The notes beneath the pieces were generated by a model. It made no database searches. It was given only the letters and a program-made list of their open reading frames with translations, and was not told the origin of the DNA. From positions 1 to 40,559 of the forward strand of contig CAJGDE010000004.1 in assembly GCA_904502135.1 (NCBI GenBank): DNA of 40,559 nt, given 5' to 3'. The position numbers were made by a program, and so were the translations under genes. This DNA is from Kiritimatiellia bacterium. GTDB lineage: Bacteria > Verrucomicrobiota > Kiritimatiellia > RFP12 > UBA1067. Positions 33,517 to 40,559 of this stretch are shown piece after piece (position 1 is the first letter of the stretch; each line of letters starts with the position of its first letter).

Positions 33517-35448
33517 TCAGAGGCTCGCAAGAAGTCCGCCTGAAAGAATAAGATGTTTTTCGCGCGCAGAAAGCGTCGTCTTTACCTTGAACGAGCCTTT
33601 TGAAGTCTTAACCACAAGTTCTCCGTCGCCCTCAACCGCCGCTCTAACACCCTTGAGCTCAAGCTTGTCCCCGGCTTCAATTTTGTCGTACGCCTTGGAA
33701 TCTTCGAATATGAAAGGCACAATGCCGAAATTGATCAGATTGGCGCGGTGAATGCGCTCGATCGATTTTGCGATGACGGCTTTTACGCCTAAATACATTG
33801 GGCACAGCGCCGCATGTTCACGGCTCGAACCCTGGCCGTAGCTCTCGCCGGCGATGATGACGTTGGCGATGTTCTTTTCCTTATTGGCAAGACACTTGTC
33901 ATGGAACGCCGGATCGCACGGCTCAAAAACATACTTTGAATATTCGGGCACGTTTGAGCGGAATTTAAGTCTGGCGCCGGCGGGCATGATGTGGTCGGTC
34001 GTGATCTTGTCGCCCACCTTGATCGCCGCCGAAGCCATGAGGTCTTTCGCCAGAGGCACTCCTTTGGGCACTGTGGCGATATTTGGCCCGCGGACAATCT
34101 TTACGGAACTTCTGCCCTTTCCAGCGCTCTTGCGATAGAGGAACATCTCATCGTCAATCGGGAACTTCTTCGGTGCGGCGACAGACTTGACGTTCTCGGC
34201 CGCGCAGAACTTTCCGGTGAGCGCGGAGGCAGCGGCGGTTTCCGGCGAGACAAGATATACCTTCGCGGACTTGGTGCCGCTGCGGCCTTCAAAGTTTCTG
34301 TTGTTCGTTCTTAATGACACCGCATTTGTCGACGGCGACATATGAGCACCAATGCAAAAACCGCAGGCGTTCTCAAGAATGCGGCACCCGGCAGAAATAA
34401 GTGTCGCCAAAGACCCGTCTTTCGCCAGCATATTCACCACCTGACGCGAGCCGCAGGCGATACCGACTTCAACATCTTCCGCGACGTGCTTACCCTTGAG
34501 GATGTCGGCTACAGTGCGAATATCGCGATATGAAGAATTTGTGCACGAACCAATCATAATCTGATTGACTTTCGTTCCCTTCATCGATTTTACCGTAACG
34601 ATATTTCCCGGGCTGTGCGGCGCCGCCGCGAGCGGCTCGACTTTTGAAAGATCGACCGTAAACGTATCATCATACTCAGCACCGGCATCGGGAAGAATCT
34701 CTTTGAAGTCCCCCGCGCGGTTCTGCGCCTGAAGGAACTGCTTTGTCACCTTATCAGACGGGAAAACGCTCGTCGTAACGCCAAGTTCCGCGCCCATATT
34801 TGTAATTGTGGCGCGAGAAGGCACATCAAGCGTCGCTACGCCAGGACCTGTATACTCGAAAATCCAGCCGACGTTGCCTTTTGTTCCATACTTTTTAAGA
34901 ACAGTAAGTATCACGTCTTTCGCGCTTACGCCTTTTTTAAGCTTACCTTTAAGCACGATCGCCCGAACCTTGGGAGTTGGAATATGAAAAGCTCCGCCGG
35001 CCATCGCCACGGCTATATCGATGCCGCCCGCGCCGATCGCGATCTGACCGATACCGCCGCCAGTAGGTGTGTGGGAGTCGCTACCGAGAAGCGTAGTGCC
35101 GGGCTTTCCGAAACGCTCCAAGTGAAGCTGATGACAGATTCCGTTGCCGGCCTTGGAATAGATAATCCCAAACTTTTCCGCCACCGACGCGAGAAAATCG
35201 TGGTCATCAGCATTCTCATACCCGATCTGCACCGTATTATGATCTACGTAAGAGACGGCGAGATCGTTTTTGACGCGCTTAACGCCCATTGACTCAAACT
35301 GCAGATAAGCCATAGTTCCCGTGGCGTCTTGCGTAAGCGTCTGATCGATACGAATGCCAAGTTCGCTGTCCACAGCCGGATCGCCCTCAACCAAGTGAGA
35401 GGCCAGAATCTTTTGAGTAACATTCAACCTTTTAGTCGACTTTTTCAT
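33517..35448 (-). CDS. acn: Aconitate hydratase
   Basis: Aconitase isomerises citrate and isocitrate. The 643-residue protein is of the short, single-chain form seen in anaerobes. The [4Fe-4S] cluster ligands are in 'GSCTNSSYRDI' and 'CGFCIGAHMSPS'. 'LGSDSHTPTGGGIGQIAIGAGGIDIA' and the swivelling C-terminal domain with 'GESYGQGSSREHAALCPMYLG' confirm the family. It is closer in layout to mitochondrial-type and anaerobe aconitases than to long AcnA. Homoaconitase is a less likely alternative. It begins with ATG at 35448 after a GAGGAG ribosome site, 23 nt downstream of lpxI. Confidence 0.92.
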   Translation of the reverse strand: MKKSTKRLNVTQKILASHLVEGDPAVDSELGIRIDQTLTQDATGTMAYLQFESMGVKRVKNDLAVSYVDHNTVQIGYENADDHDFLASVAEKFGIIYSKAGNGICHQLHLERFGKPGTTLLGSDSHTPTGGGIGQIAIGAGGIDIAVAMAGGAFHIPTPKVRAIVLKGKLKKGVSAKDVILTVLKKYGTKGNVGWIFEYTGPGVATLDVPSRATITNMGAELGVTTSVFPSDKVTKQFLQAQNRAGDFKEILPDAGAEYDDTFTVDLSKVEPLAAAPHSPGNIVTVKSMKGTKVNQIMIGSCTNSSYRDIRTVADILKGKHVAEDVEVGIACGSRQVVNMLAKDGSLATLISAGCRILENACGFCIGAHMSPSTNAVSLRTNNRNFEGRSGTKSAKVYLVSPETAAASALTGKFCAAENVKSVAAPKKFPIDDEMFLYRKSAGKGRSSVKIVRGPNIATVPKGVPLAKDLMASAAIKVGDKITTDHIMPAGARLKFRSNVPEYSKYVFEPCDPAFHDKCLANKEKNIANVIIAGESYGQGSSREHAALCPMYLGVKAVIAKSIERIHRANLINFGIVPFIFEDSKAYDKIEAGDKLELKGVRAAVEGDGELVVKTSKGSFKVKTTLSAREKHLILSGGLLASL

Positions 35449-35471
35449 CTCTTACTCCTCATCTTATATAT

Positions 35472-36320
35472 TTAAACTAACCTAAGCGGCGCACCGGGCA
35501 ACCCCGAATCCACGCCGACTATGGCGATATTATTTTTATCTGCAAATTTCACAACCTCGTCGCGATCAAGGACAATCTGACGGAAGGCTTGAAAACCAAG
35601 CGCCGTAACGCCTGATTTTTTCATAATCTTAAGAGTCTTAAGCCCGATGACAGGGATGTCAAAACGCATATCATGCCCGTCGCGGGCGGCCTTGAAAAGA
35701 ACGGCACCATTTCCCGCGAGCCTTGCGCCGCGCCGTATGGCCGCATTTGTCCCCTCAAACGCCTCGACCGCAAGAACCATACCCTCTTTCACCATCACGG
35801 TCTGGCCGACATCGTGCCTGCCAATGTCAGAAACAACCTTGATGGCATGGCGTATATCGCTTTCTTCCCGTTCGGAAAAACCGCGTCTGGTCATAGGCCC
35901 GACTCCAGGAATGTTGTCATCCATGTAAAGAGATGACGGCAGGACCTCTAACCCGGCGGCGTTGAACATTTCTATGAGTCTTCCGAAAACTGAATGCGCG
36001 TTTTTTACCGGCAACGCCTTGAGCGCTGCTTTAACTTCTTCATCGAATCTCGCCCTAAAAAGAGAAAGCGGATTTATCTGCCCCGCCAAAACAACTCCAT
36101 CATACCGCTCTGCCGCAGCCCATCGGATGGAACTTGTAATCTCACCAAGCGTTATCGCATGAACATTATCCGCCGCTTTTACTGTAGCGCGGGCGGTGGA
36201 GCCTTTAATGGCGATAATATCTACGCGGCCTACACCATTTTTTTTAGCGCCCTCAACAATGAGCCTCGGATAATCACCCGCACCCGCCACCACAAGCAAC
36301 TTGTTGATTTCGCGCGTCAT
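35472..36320 (-). CDS. lpxI: LpxI-type UDP-2,3-diacylglucosamine hydrolase
   Basis: LpxI hydrolyses UDP-2,3-diacylglucosamine to lipid X in lipid A synthesis, replacing the unrelated LpxH. The ATG at 36320 gives 282 residues, the usual length; longer reading frames run into the upstream gene. Signature segments are 'LLVVAGAGDYPRLIVEGAKKNG', 'AERYDGVVLAGQINPLS', 'DVGQTVMVKEGMVLAVEAFEGTNAAIRRGARLAG', 'MRFDIPVIGLKTLKIMKKSGVTALGFQA' and 'DVDSGLPG'-like end. It overlaps the PAP2-like gene by 14 nt or so at its start and precedes acn. Confidence 0.9.
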   Translation of the reverse strand: MTREINKLLVVAGAGDYPRLIVEGAKKNGVGRVDIIAIKGSTARATVKAADNVHAITLGEITSSIRWAAAERYDGVVLAGQINPLSLFRARFDEEVKAALKALPVKNAHSVFGRLIEMFNAAGLEVLPSSLYMDDNIPGVGPMTRRGFSEREESDIRHAIKVVSDIGRHDVGQTVMVKEGMVLAVEAFEGTNAAIRRGARLAGNGAVLFKAARDGHDMRFDIPVIGLKTLKIMKKSGVTALGFQAFRQIVLDRDEVVKFADKNNIAIVGVDSGLPGAPLRLV

Positions 36321-36334
36321 GGCCCCGACTCCCG

Positions 36335-36811
36335 TTACTTCCACAACAAGCACAGAACCGTCGCCCAGACGATACCTGTTATCATGCCGCATAGCACCTC
36401 AAGTCGAGTATGCCCCAAAAGTTCGCGAAATCTTTCTTTGGGCTTGAACTTGAGATCTCGTATATCCCGCACAATCGCATTTAAGACTTTCGCATGCTCG
36501 CCGGCCGCGCGTCTTACAGTCGCGGCGTCAAACATCGTAACTGCCGCAAAACCGCAGACTATCGTCGTTATGGGCGAGCCGAAACCATACGTATAGCCGA
36601 CCGAAACGGCAAGGGCGGACACTGCCGCGGAGTGGCTCGAGGGCATTCCTCCCGTGGAAAAAAGATATACAAAGTCAAATTCCTTCGTCTTTACGGCAGC
36701 TATGATCATCTTGATGAAACTGGCGATAATCCAGCCGCCCGTTCCGCACCAAAACCATTTACAAAGAAAAAGTTCCCAGAACTGCCAATGTTCAATATTC
36801 ATCAGCATCAT
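36335..36811 (-). CDS. DUF212 divergent PAP2-family membrane protein
   Basis: This 158-residue integral membrane protein matches the DUF212 (divergent PAP2) family: 'GGWIIASFIKMIIAAVKTKEFDFVYLFSTGGMPSSHSAAVSALAVSVGYTYGFGSPI' contains the family motif GGMPSSHSA with the phosphatase-type His. Such proteins are thought to be phosphatidic-acid- or undecaprenyl-pyrophosphate-phosphatase-like; activity is unproven. The ATG overlaps the prfA stop (ATGA), with two more ATG codons within 10 nt. It ends 14 nt before the lpxI start. Lipid metabolism neighbours support a membrane-lipid role. Confidence 0.85.
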   Translation of the reverse strand: MMLMNIEHWQFWELFLCKWFWCGTGGWIIASFIKMIIAAVKTKEFDFVYLFSTGGMPSSHSAAVSALAVSVGYTYGFGSPITTIVCGFAAVTMFDAATVRRAAGEHAKVLNAIVRDIRDLKFKPKERFRELLGHTRLEVLCGMITGIVWATVLCLLWK

Positions 36812-37827
36812 TGAAAGCCCCTTTCTAACGCAAGTTTTATCCGCTCGTCAAGATCGTTTGACTTAAGCGCGTCCAATAACGAAGCGAGCGACCCTTCGAT
36901 AATTCTATCAAGAGAATAGAGTGTAAGATCAATACGGTGGTCGGTCATTCTATTCTGCGGAAAGTTGTATGTGCGAATCCTCTCAGATCGGTCGCCGCTA
37001 CCGCGCAAAGTCAATCTGTCCGCGCCTATTTTCGCCTCTTCCTCGCGACGCTTATGGTCAAGAATACGAGCCTTTAAAGTGGCCAGACACTTTTCTTTAT
37101 TGCGGATTTGGCTTCTCTCATCTTGGCACACGGCAACGAGGCCCGTCGGCAAATGCGTCATTCTGACGGCGCTTTCAGTCTTGTTGACATGCTGTCCGCC
37201 GGCGCCGCCTGCACAAAAAAGGTCAATGCGAATGTCTTTTTCAGGTATCTCAAGATCGTCCTCTTCATCCGCTTCCGGAAATACGACTACCGTGGCGGCC
37301 GACGTATGAATACGACCTTGCGCTTCAGTCGCGGGAACACGCTGAACACGATGTCCGCCCGACTCAAACCGAAACGTTCCGTACGCTCCCTCGCCGATAA
37401 CGGTAAAAACGATTTCTTTATAACCATCCAAACTCGTCGCATTTGAATGCATAATCGAGATTTTCCAGCCGCGTTCTTCCGAATAACGTGAATACATCCG
37501 AAAAAGATCGCCTGCGAACAAAGCCGCCTCTTCACCACCTGTGCCGGCCCTAATTTCAATTACGGCGTTGCGATCTTCAAAAGGATCCGCCTTAAGAAGC
37601 GAGGCATAGACATCTCGCTCTGACGAGGCTATAAGCTCCTGATCCGAGCCGTCATCAACCGCAAGCACATACATCGTATATGCGCTATCAAGCTTCTTGA
37701 GAAAAGCATAATCGGAAAGCGTCTGACGATAACGCTTTCTGTCCGATAAAACATCAGGGTCGCCCAATGCCGCTTCCACGGACTCAAGGCGACCCAAAAC
37801 GTTTTTAATCTGATCTACGTCGATCAA
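36808..37827 (-). CDS. prfA: Peptide chain release factor 1
   Basis: RF1 reads UAA and UAG stop codons and releases the peptide. The class I features are clear: 'RAGTGGEEAALFAGDLFRMYSRYSEE', the tripeptide PAT in 'RVPATEAQGRIHTSA' (RF1 rather than RF2) and the GGQ loop in 'GAGGQHVNKTESAVRMTHLPTGL'. I place the start at TTG 37827, giving 339 residues, because upstream in-frame codons overlap rpmE entirely; the stop codon of rpmE lies at 37832, only 4 nt before the TTG. It has a short N-terminus compared with E. coli RF1 (360). Translation is probably coupled to rpmE. It is followed by the PAP2-like gene (ATGA overlap). Confidence 0.92.
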   Translation of the reverse strand: MIDVDQIKNVLGRLESVEAALGDPDVLSDRKRYRQTLSDYAFLKKLDSAYTMYVLAVDDGSDQELIASSERDVYASLLKADPFEDRNAVIEIRAGTGGEEAALFAGDLFRMYSRYSEERGWKISIMHSNATSLDGYKEIVFTVIGEGAYGTFRFESGGHRVQRVPATEAQGRIHTSAATVVVFPEADEEDDLEIPEKDIRIDLFCAGGAGGQHVNKTESAVRMTHLPTGLVAVCQDERSQIRNKEKCLATLKARILDHKRREEEAKIGADRLTLRGSGDRSERIRTYNFPQNRMTDHRIDLTLYSLDRIIEGSLASLLDALKSNDLDERIKLALERGFQ

Positions 37828-37831
37828 ACTA

Positions 37832-38038
37832 TCACTTCGCGAATTTCGCGTAGCGCTTCTTGAACGAATCAACGCGGCCTTCGGTATCAACCATAGTCTT
37901 CGCGCCGGTGAAATACGGATGGCAAGCCGAGCAAGTGTTTACCTGCATCGCCTTCTTAGTCGAACGCGTCTTGATAACGTTACCGCAAGCGCATGTAATG
38001 GTCGCCTCGTCGTAATTAGGATGAATATCGCTCTTCAT
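37832..38038 (-). CDS. rpmE: 50S ribosomal protein L31 (zinc-binding type)
   Basis: This 68-residue protein is the C+ form of L31, with the zinc ligands in 'TCACG' and 'CSACHP'. 'HPYFTGAKTMVDTEGRVDSFKKRYAKF' is the conserved end. It is located at the intersubunit bridge of the ribosome. The ATG at 38038 has an AAAGAAG-type site. It has its own promoter at 38070-38099 and leads into prfA. Confidence 0.97.
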   Translation of the reverse strand: MKSDIHPNYDEATITCACGNVIKTRSTKKAMQVNTCSACHPYFTGAKTMVDTEGRVDSFKKRYAKFAK

Positions 38039-38069
38039 GATTCTTCTTTACCTTTCAAATTGAGTGAGT

Positions 38070-38099
38070 ATTATATCATTTTTTTATTACCTAATGCAA
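38070..38099 (-). promoter_or_regulatory. rpmE-prfA promoter
   Basis: The extended -10 TGATATAAT (TATAAT at 38070-38075) lies 18 nt from a TTGCAT -35 (38094-38099) on the minus strand. The -35 box falls inside the last codons of the exchanger gene (stop at 38087-38089). Predicted leader about 25 nt, with a ribosome site. Confidence 0.7.
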
Positions 38100-39076
38100 C
38101 TATGCTCCTGGATAAAAAGAAGTACGAAATAGATTAGGAACATAAGTATCCACACTAATCCCTTAATACGACCGATAACTGCAAATTTACGGCGCGAGAA
38201 GCTGCACCCGAAAAGCGCTATTGTTAGCGACAACATAACCATAACCCACAAGTCGCGCGAAAGAACATGCCCTCCTTCACAGGAAAACGGCCTTACCAAT
38301 CCGCTCACGCCGACAACGGCGAGAGTATTAAAGAAGTTAGAGCCAACGATATTACCCATTACAAACTCATTCTGCCCCTTACGCGCCGACGCTATAGCTG
38401 ATGCGAGCTCCGGAAGTGATGTCCCTGCGGCAACAATTGTAAGGCCCACCATAAGTTCAGACATACCGAATGCCCGGGCGATGTCTACGGCTCCCCATAC
38501 GAGAAAATGCGAAGAGCCGACAAGAAGGATCAAACCGAAAAGTGTCCATACAATCGGATGTTTTACCGGCGAGACTTCTGCAACCGTCTCTTCTGTAGTC
38601 ACGCCGTTTTTACGTTCAAGCCAACATGAAATCGGCAACAAGACGGCGAATACGAGGAGCGAAACAACTGCATCTATCCGAGAGAACTCGCTCCCATGCC
38701 ACACTAAAAATCCTGAAAATAAAGAAACGCCAACCAAGAGCACCGCCGAGGAGAAAGCCGTAAAGGAATTCGATAATATTGGACGAATAAGCGCGACCGC
38801 GCCGAGAATAATCGCGATATTGTAAATATTAGATCCGTAGGCGTTACCGAGCGAGAGATCTGAATGCCCTGAAGCTGCAGAGAGAGCCGAGACAGCCATC
38901 TCGGGCGCTGATGTTCCGAAACCAATGACCACCATCCCAATTATAAATGGAGGCACGCCGAATTTCTGAGAGAGCTCCGCTGCACCGTCAACAAACCGAT
39001 TAGCGCTCCAAGTAAGCATCCAAAGCCCGAATATAATCATTGCCAATGAAGCAATAAGCGAAACATCTGCGTACAT
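38087..39076 (-). CDS. Sodium/calcium exchanger (CaxA/YrbG-like)
   Basis: This 329-residue inner-membrane protein belongs to the CaCA exchanger family, with about ten helices in two inverted halves. The two ion-binding alpha repeats are 'VVIGFGTSAPEMAVSALSAASGHSDLSLGNAYGSNIYNIAIILG' and 'TIVAAGTSLPELASAIASARKGQNEFVMGNIVGSNFFNTLAVVG', each with the conserved Glu and GN/GS motifs. It is likely a K+-independent Na+/Ca2+ or H+/Ca2+ exchanger. The ATG at 39076 has GAGGTG 5 nt upstream; an in-frame GTG 6 nt earlier is less likely. Confidence 0.92.
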   Translation of the reverse strand: MYADVSLIASLAMIIFGLWMLTWSANRFVDGAAELSQKFGVPPFIIGMVVIGFGTSAPEMAVSALSAASGHSDLSLGNAYGSNIYNIAIILGAVALIRPILSNSFTAFSSAVLLVGVSLFSGFLVWHGSEFSRIDAVVSLLVFAVLLPISCWLERKNGVTTEETVAEVSPVKHPIVWTLFGLILLVGSSHFLVWGAVDIARAFGMSELMVGLTIVAAGTSLPELASAIASARKGQNEFVMGNIVGSNFFNTLAVVGVSGLVRPFSCEGGHVLSRDLWVMVMLSLTIALFGCSFSRRKFAVIGRIKGLVWILMFLIYFVLLFIQEHSCIR

Positions 39077-39180
39077 AATCACACCTCACCTTCTTTTACC
39101 TTGTGTCGCCCTAGAACCTATTTCCAGTTAGACGACGGAATAATACATTTTTTTCAGCGCGATTACAATCGGGAATCACC

Positions 39181-39206
39181 GCTTTTGTTGGAATTACAAC
39201 AAAAGC
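39181..39206. other. Perfect 10-bp dyad upstream of the transposase
   Basis: GCTTTTGTTG at 39181-39190 pairs with CAACAAAAGC at 39197-39206 around GAATTA, which is itself nearly palindromic. No U-tract follows on either strand, so a terminator is unlikely. It lies 14 nt upstream of the transposase -10 box and could be a protein-binding site or a second single-stranded hairpin of the element. Confidence 0.6.
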
Positions 39207-39220
39207 CCCAAAATCTATGA

Positions 39221-39226
39221 TATAAT
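39221..39226 (+). promoter_or_regulatory. -10 box of the transposase
   Basis: TGATATAAT is an extended -10 ending at 39226. Transcription would begin near 39233, inside the left hairpin, so the 5' mRNA could only partly form that hairpin. No good -35 is seen. Confidence 0.55.
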
Positions 39227-39228
39227 TC

Positions 39229-39257
39229 TTGCAAAGAAGGTCAGACCTACTTTGCAA
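39229..39257 (+). repeat. Left REP-like hairpin of the transposase
   Basis: This 29-nt imperfect palindrome is built of arms TTGCAAAG and AGGTC pairing with GACCT and CTTTGCAA; the only unpaired bases are single A's, two opposing each other and one at the centre (39243). It lies between the -10 box and the ribosome site of the transposase. Positions 39230-39256 are the exact reverse complement of the right copy at 40340-40366. Confidence 0.92.
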
Positions 39258-39275
39258 CTTTTCAGGAGAAAAATA

Positions 39276-40349
39276 ATGTCGCATTCAAACAATCGAGTAA
39301 AAGAACACGAGACTGTTCATCACCTTATCAGCAGAATTGCGCACCGCGTCTATTTTCTGAAAGACGATGAACGCAAAGATTTTCTTGAAATCGTGCGCCG
39401 GACTGCACAATTTTCGGGCGTGCGACTGCTCGGCTGGTGTGTCATGGGGAATCACTTTCATTTGCTCGTATTCTTGCCGACGCGGAAATTTGTGAGCGAG
39501 CATGAAGTGATTGAACGATATGGCGCATTGAAGGGAACTCATGCAGTCTCATCAGTTGCGGCAATGTTTACCGAATGGCGCAAGCAGGGTGAGACTGGAG
39601 AGCGACGCGTCTCAGAATGGCTTGATGCCCAACGAAGGCGCATGTATGATATCGGCATATTCATGAAGATTGTCAAGCAGTGGTTCACAACAGAATACAA
39701 CCGCAGAAACGGGCACAAGGGAACTCTATGGGAATCGGTTTATTTTGACAGGGCAGTACCGCCGAGAGAATCGGAAATGGCAAAGTGCCTCGCCTATATC
39801 CACTTAAATCCAATACGAGCGGCAGAATCGGATAAATTCGACGGATATACATGGAGCAGTTACACGGCGTTTCGAAAAGGCGATCCGACCGCGACTGCCG
39901 GAATGCGTTTCATTTATGGCAACGAGGAATCTGATGACGCAATCGCAAATAGGCACGAATTCCTTCTTGAGGAATTGCTCGAGAAAGAGAAACTTCGCCG
40001 TGCTGAGGAAATTGCCAGAAAGCGTGCTGCGGGATATGAAGTGCCGCCAGATCCGCTGACAGATGAAGCGATGGTGGCACAACGCGCCGCCCATCTTGCT
40101 GAGGTACAGAAAGCATCTGTCGAACTGCACGAAGAGCGAAACTACGAAAAGCGCCGCGGCAAGAGATGTGCGCTACGCGAACAAGAAACCATCGCCCTTC
40201 TCGCGTCGAATCCGGAAATGAACGCATCCCTGCTGTCCGAGCGACTGAATGTAAGCGTTCGCACGGCCTACTGCGTCTTGAAACAGCTCAAAAACAAAGG
40301 TATCATACAACAAGAAGGCGGCCGTTGGCGCACAAAACCTGCAAAGTAG
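39276..40349 (+). CDS. REP-associated tyrosine transposase (Y1/HUH family)
   Basis: This 357-residue protein is a TnpA-like single-strand transposase. The N-terminal domain has the HUH metal motif H60-F61-H62 (GNHFHLLVFLP) and the catalytic tyrosine candidate Tyr141 (FTTEYNRRNGHKGTLWESVYFDRAV), followed by 'CLAYIHLNPIRAA'. Residues about 230-300 are charged and helical; residues 310-357 form a winged-helix-like DNA-binding domain (ASLLSERLNVSVRTAYCVLKQLKNKGI). The ATG at 39276 has an AGGAG site; an upstream TTG lies in the hairpin. RAYTs bind REP hairpins in trans. The stop codon TAG lies inside the right hairpin, so the last codons are part of the repeat. Confidence 0.9.
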   Translation: MSHSNNRVKEHETVHHLISRIAHRVYFLKDDERKDFLEIVRRTAQFSGVRLLGWCVMGNHFHLLVFLPTRKFVSEHEVIERYGALKGTHAVSSVAAMFTEWRKQGETGERRVSEWLDAQRRRMYDIGIFMKIVKQWFTTEYNRRNGHKGTLWESVYFDRAVPPRESEMAKCLAYIHLNPIRAAESDKFDGYTWSSYTAFRKGDPTATAGMRFIYGNEESDDAIANRHEFLLEELLEKEKLRRAEEIARKRAAGYEVPPDPLTDEAMVAQRAAHLAEVQKASVELHEERNYEKRRGKRCALREQETIALLASNPEMNASLLSERLNVSVRTAYCVLKQLKNKGIIQQEGGRWRTKPAK

Positions 40350-40366
40350 GTCTGACCTTCTTTGCA
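40340..40366 (-). repeat. Right REP-like hairpin of the transposase
   Basis: This 27-nt palindrome is the exact reverse complement of 39230-39256, so the two hairpins bracket the transposase in mirror orientation. It begins before the transposase stop codon at 40347-40349. It is centred on T40353. Confidence 0.92.
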
Positions 40367-40375
40367 AGATTTTCA

Positions 40376-40559
40376 TCAACGCGACAATCCTTTCCATTTC
40401 CTCCAACGCTCCAGATCTGCGCGCGCAATGCGTACGACCGCCGTCGCAACAAGGAAATCATCAATCCAGCCAGCTAAGGGAATGACATCGGGAACAATAT
40501 CGATTGGGAATACGAGATAAATGATCCCGACAAAAAACGCGACAATAAGCCGCATCGGA
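40376..40559 (-). CDS. DUF1232 (YkvA-like) protein, 5' end beyond the window
   Basis: The minus-strand frame ends at 40376 and reads through the window edge. At least 59 residues are visible, including the DUF1232 core 'FPIDIVPDVIPLAGWIDDFLVA'-type motif (LVFPIDIVPD, then GWIDDF) and a charged end 'IARADLERWRKWKGLSR'. An ATG at 40555 could be internal. The family is small membrane-associated proteins of unknown function. It converges with the transposase gene. Confidence 0.8.
   Translation of the reverse strand, partial: PMRLIVAFFVGIIYLVFPIDIVPDVIPLAGWIDDFLVATAVVRIARADLERWRKWKGLSR

Noticed and set aside
39181..39206. Intrinsic terminator
   Set aside because: There is no T-run after the stem on either strand.

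Overview
This window looks like chromosomal DNA of a Gram-negative, probably anaerobic, saccharolytic bacterium. Lipid A/LPS genes (an LpxI-type hydrolase and a WaaA Kdo transferase) and a tripartite RND efflux pump imply an outer membrane. A ferredoxin-dependent 2-oxoacid oxidoreductase and a Hyf/Ech-like membrane complex imply anaerobic, ferredoxin-based energy metabolism. The fused SecDF, the mix of Verrucomicrobia/Lentisphaerae-like features and the secreted polysaccharide-degrading proteins suggest a PVC-group member, perhaps Kiritimatiellota. That placement is inference. Nearly all genes lie on the minus strand; only a PHP/DRTGG pair at the left end and a transposase at the right end are on plus.

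Layout, left to right. Positions 1-261 hold no recognisable gene, only small GC-rich hairpins. A PHP phosphoesterase and a DRTGG-domain protein (262-1340) converge on a beta-gamma fused 2-oxoacid:ferredoxin oxidoreductase (1362-2750). Next is an efflux operon read right to left: TetR/AcrR repressor, membrane-fusion adaptor, RND pump, NodT-type outer-membrane lipoprotein and a small GspF-N-like membrane protein (2786-9883). Its promoter contains an AcrR-like palindrome, and seven octamer repeats separate adaptor from pump. A terminator then separates this from rpsL-rpsG (10009-10908).

Positions 11060-18320 encode a six-gene, complex-I-related membrane complex (HyfB, C, E, F, G and I-like) followed by an EamA transporter. 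The catalytic HyfG-like subunit has lost the nickel-ligating CxxC motifs, so this is an energy-converting hydrogenase-related (Ehr-type) complex rather than a hydrogenase. Its electron donor, acceptor and product are unknown. I consider it the most interesting system here.

A long minus-strand run (18397-30151) begins at secDF and continues through a NeuD/PglD-like acyltransferase, waaA, a TPR lipoprotein, a tandem alpha/beta-hydrolase esterase, a small secreted beta protein, a glycoside-hydrolase-like TIM barrel and a right-handed beta-helix protein. The last four look like a polysaccharide-degradation set. A second run (30245-38038) reads rpmE, prfA, a DUF212 PAP2-like protein, lpxI, aconitase, an M16 peptidase, uxuA and an SDR uxuB. 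The last two convert fructuronate to 2-keto-3-deoxygluconate, so uronate catabolism borders the saccharolytic genes. A CaxA-type exchanger follows.

The right end holds a REP-associated (Y1/HUH) transposase bracketed by two mirror-image hairpins and the C-terminal part of a DUF1232 protein.

Promoters are unusually uniform: seven of eight candidate -10 boxes are extended TGnTATAAT, and several have a TTGnnn box 18 nt upstream. Three sit so close to the start codon that the mRNAs should be leaderless or nearly so. All functional statements rest on reading the sequence and recalling family motifs; no search was run.
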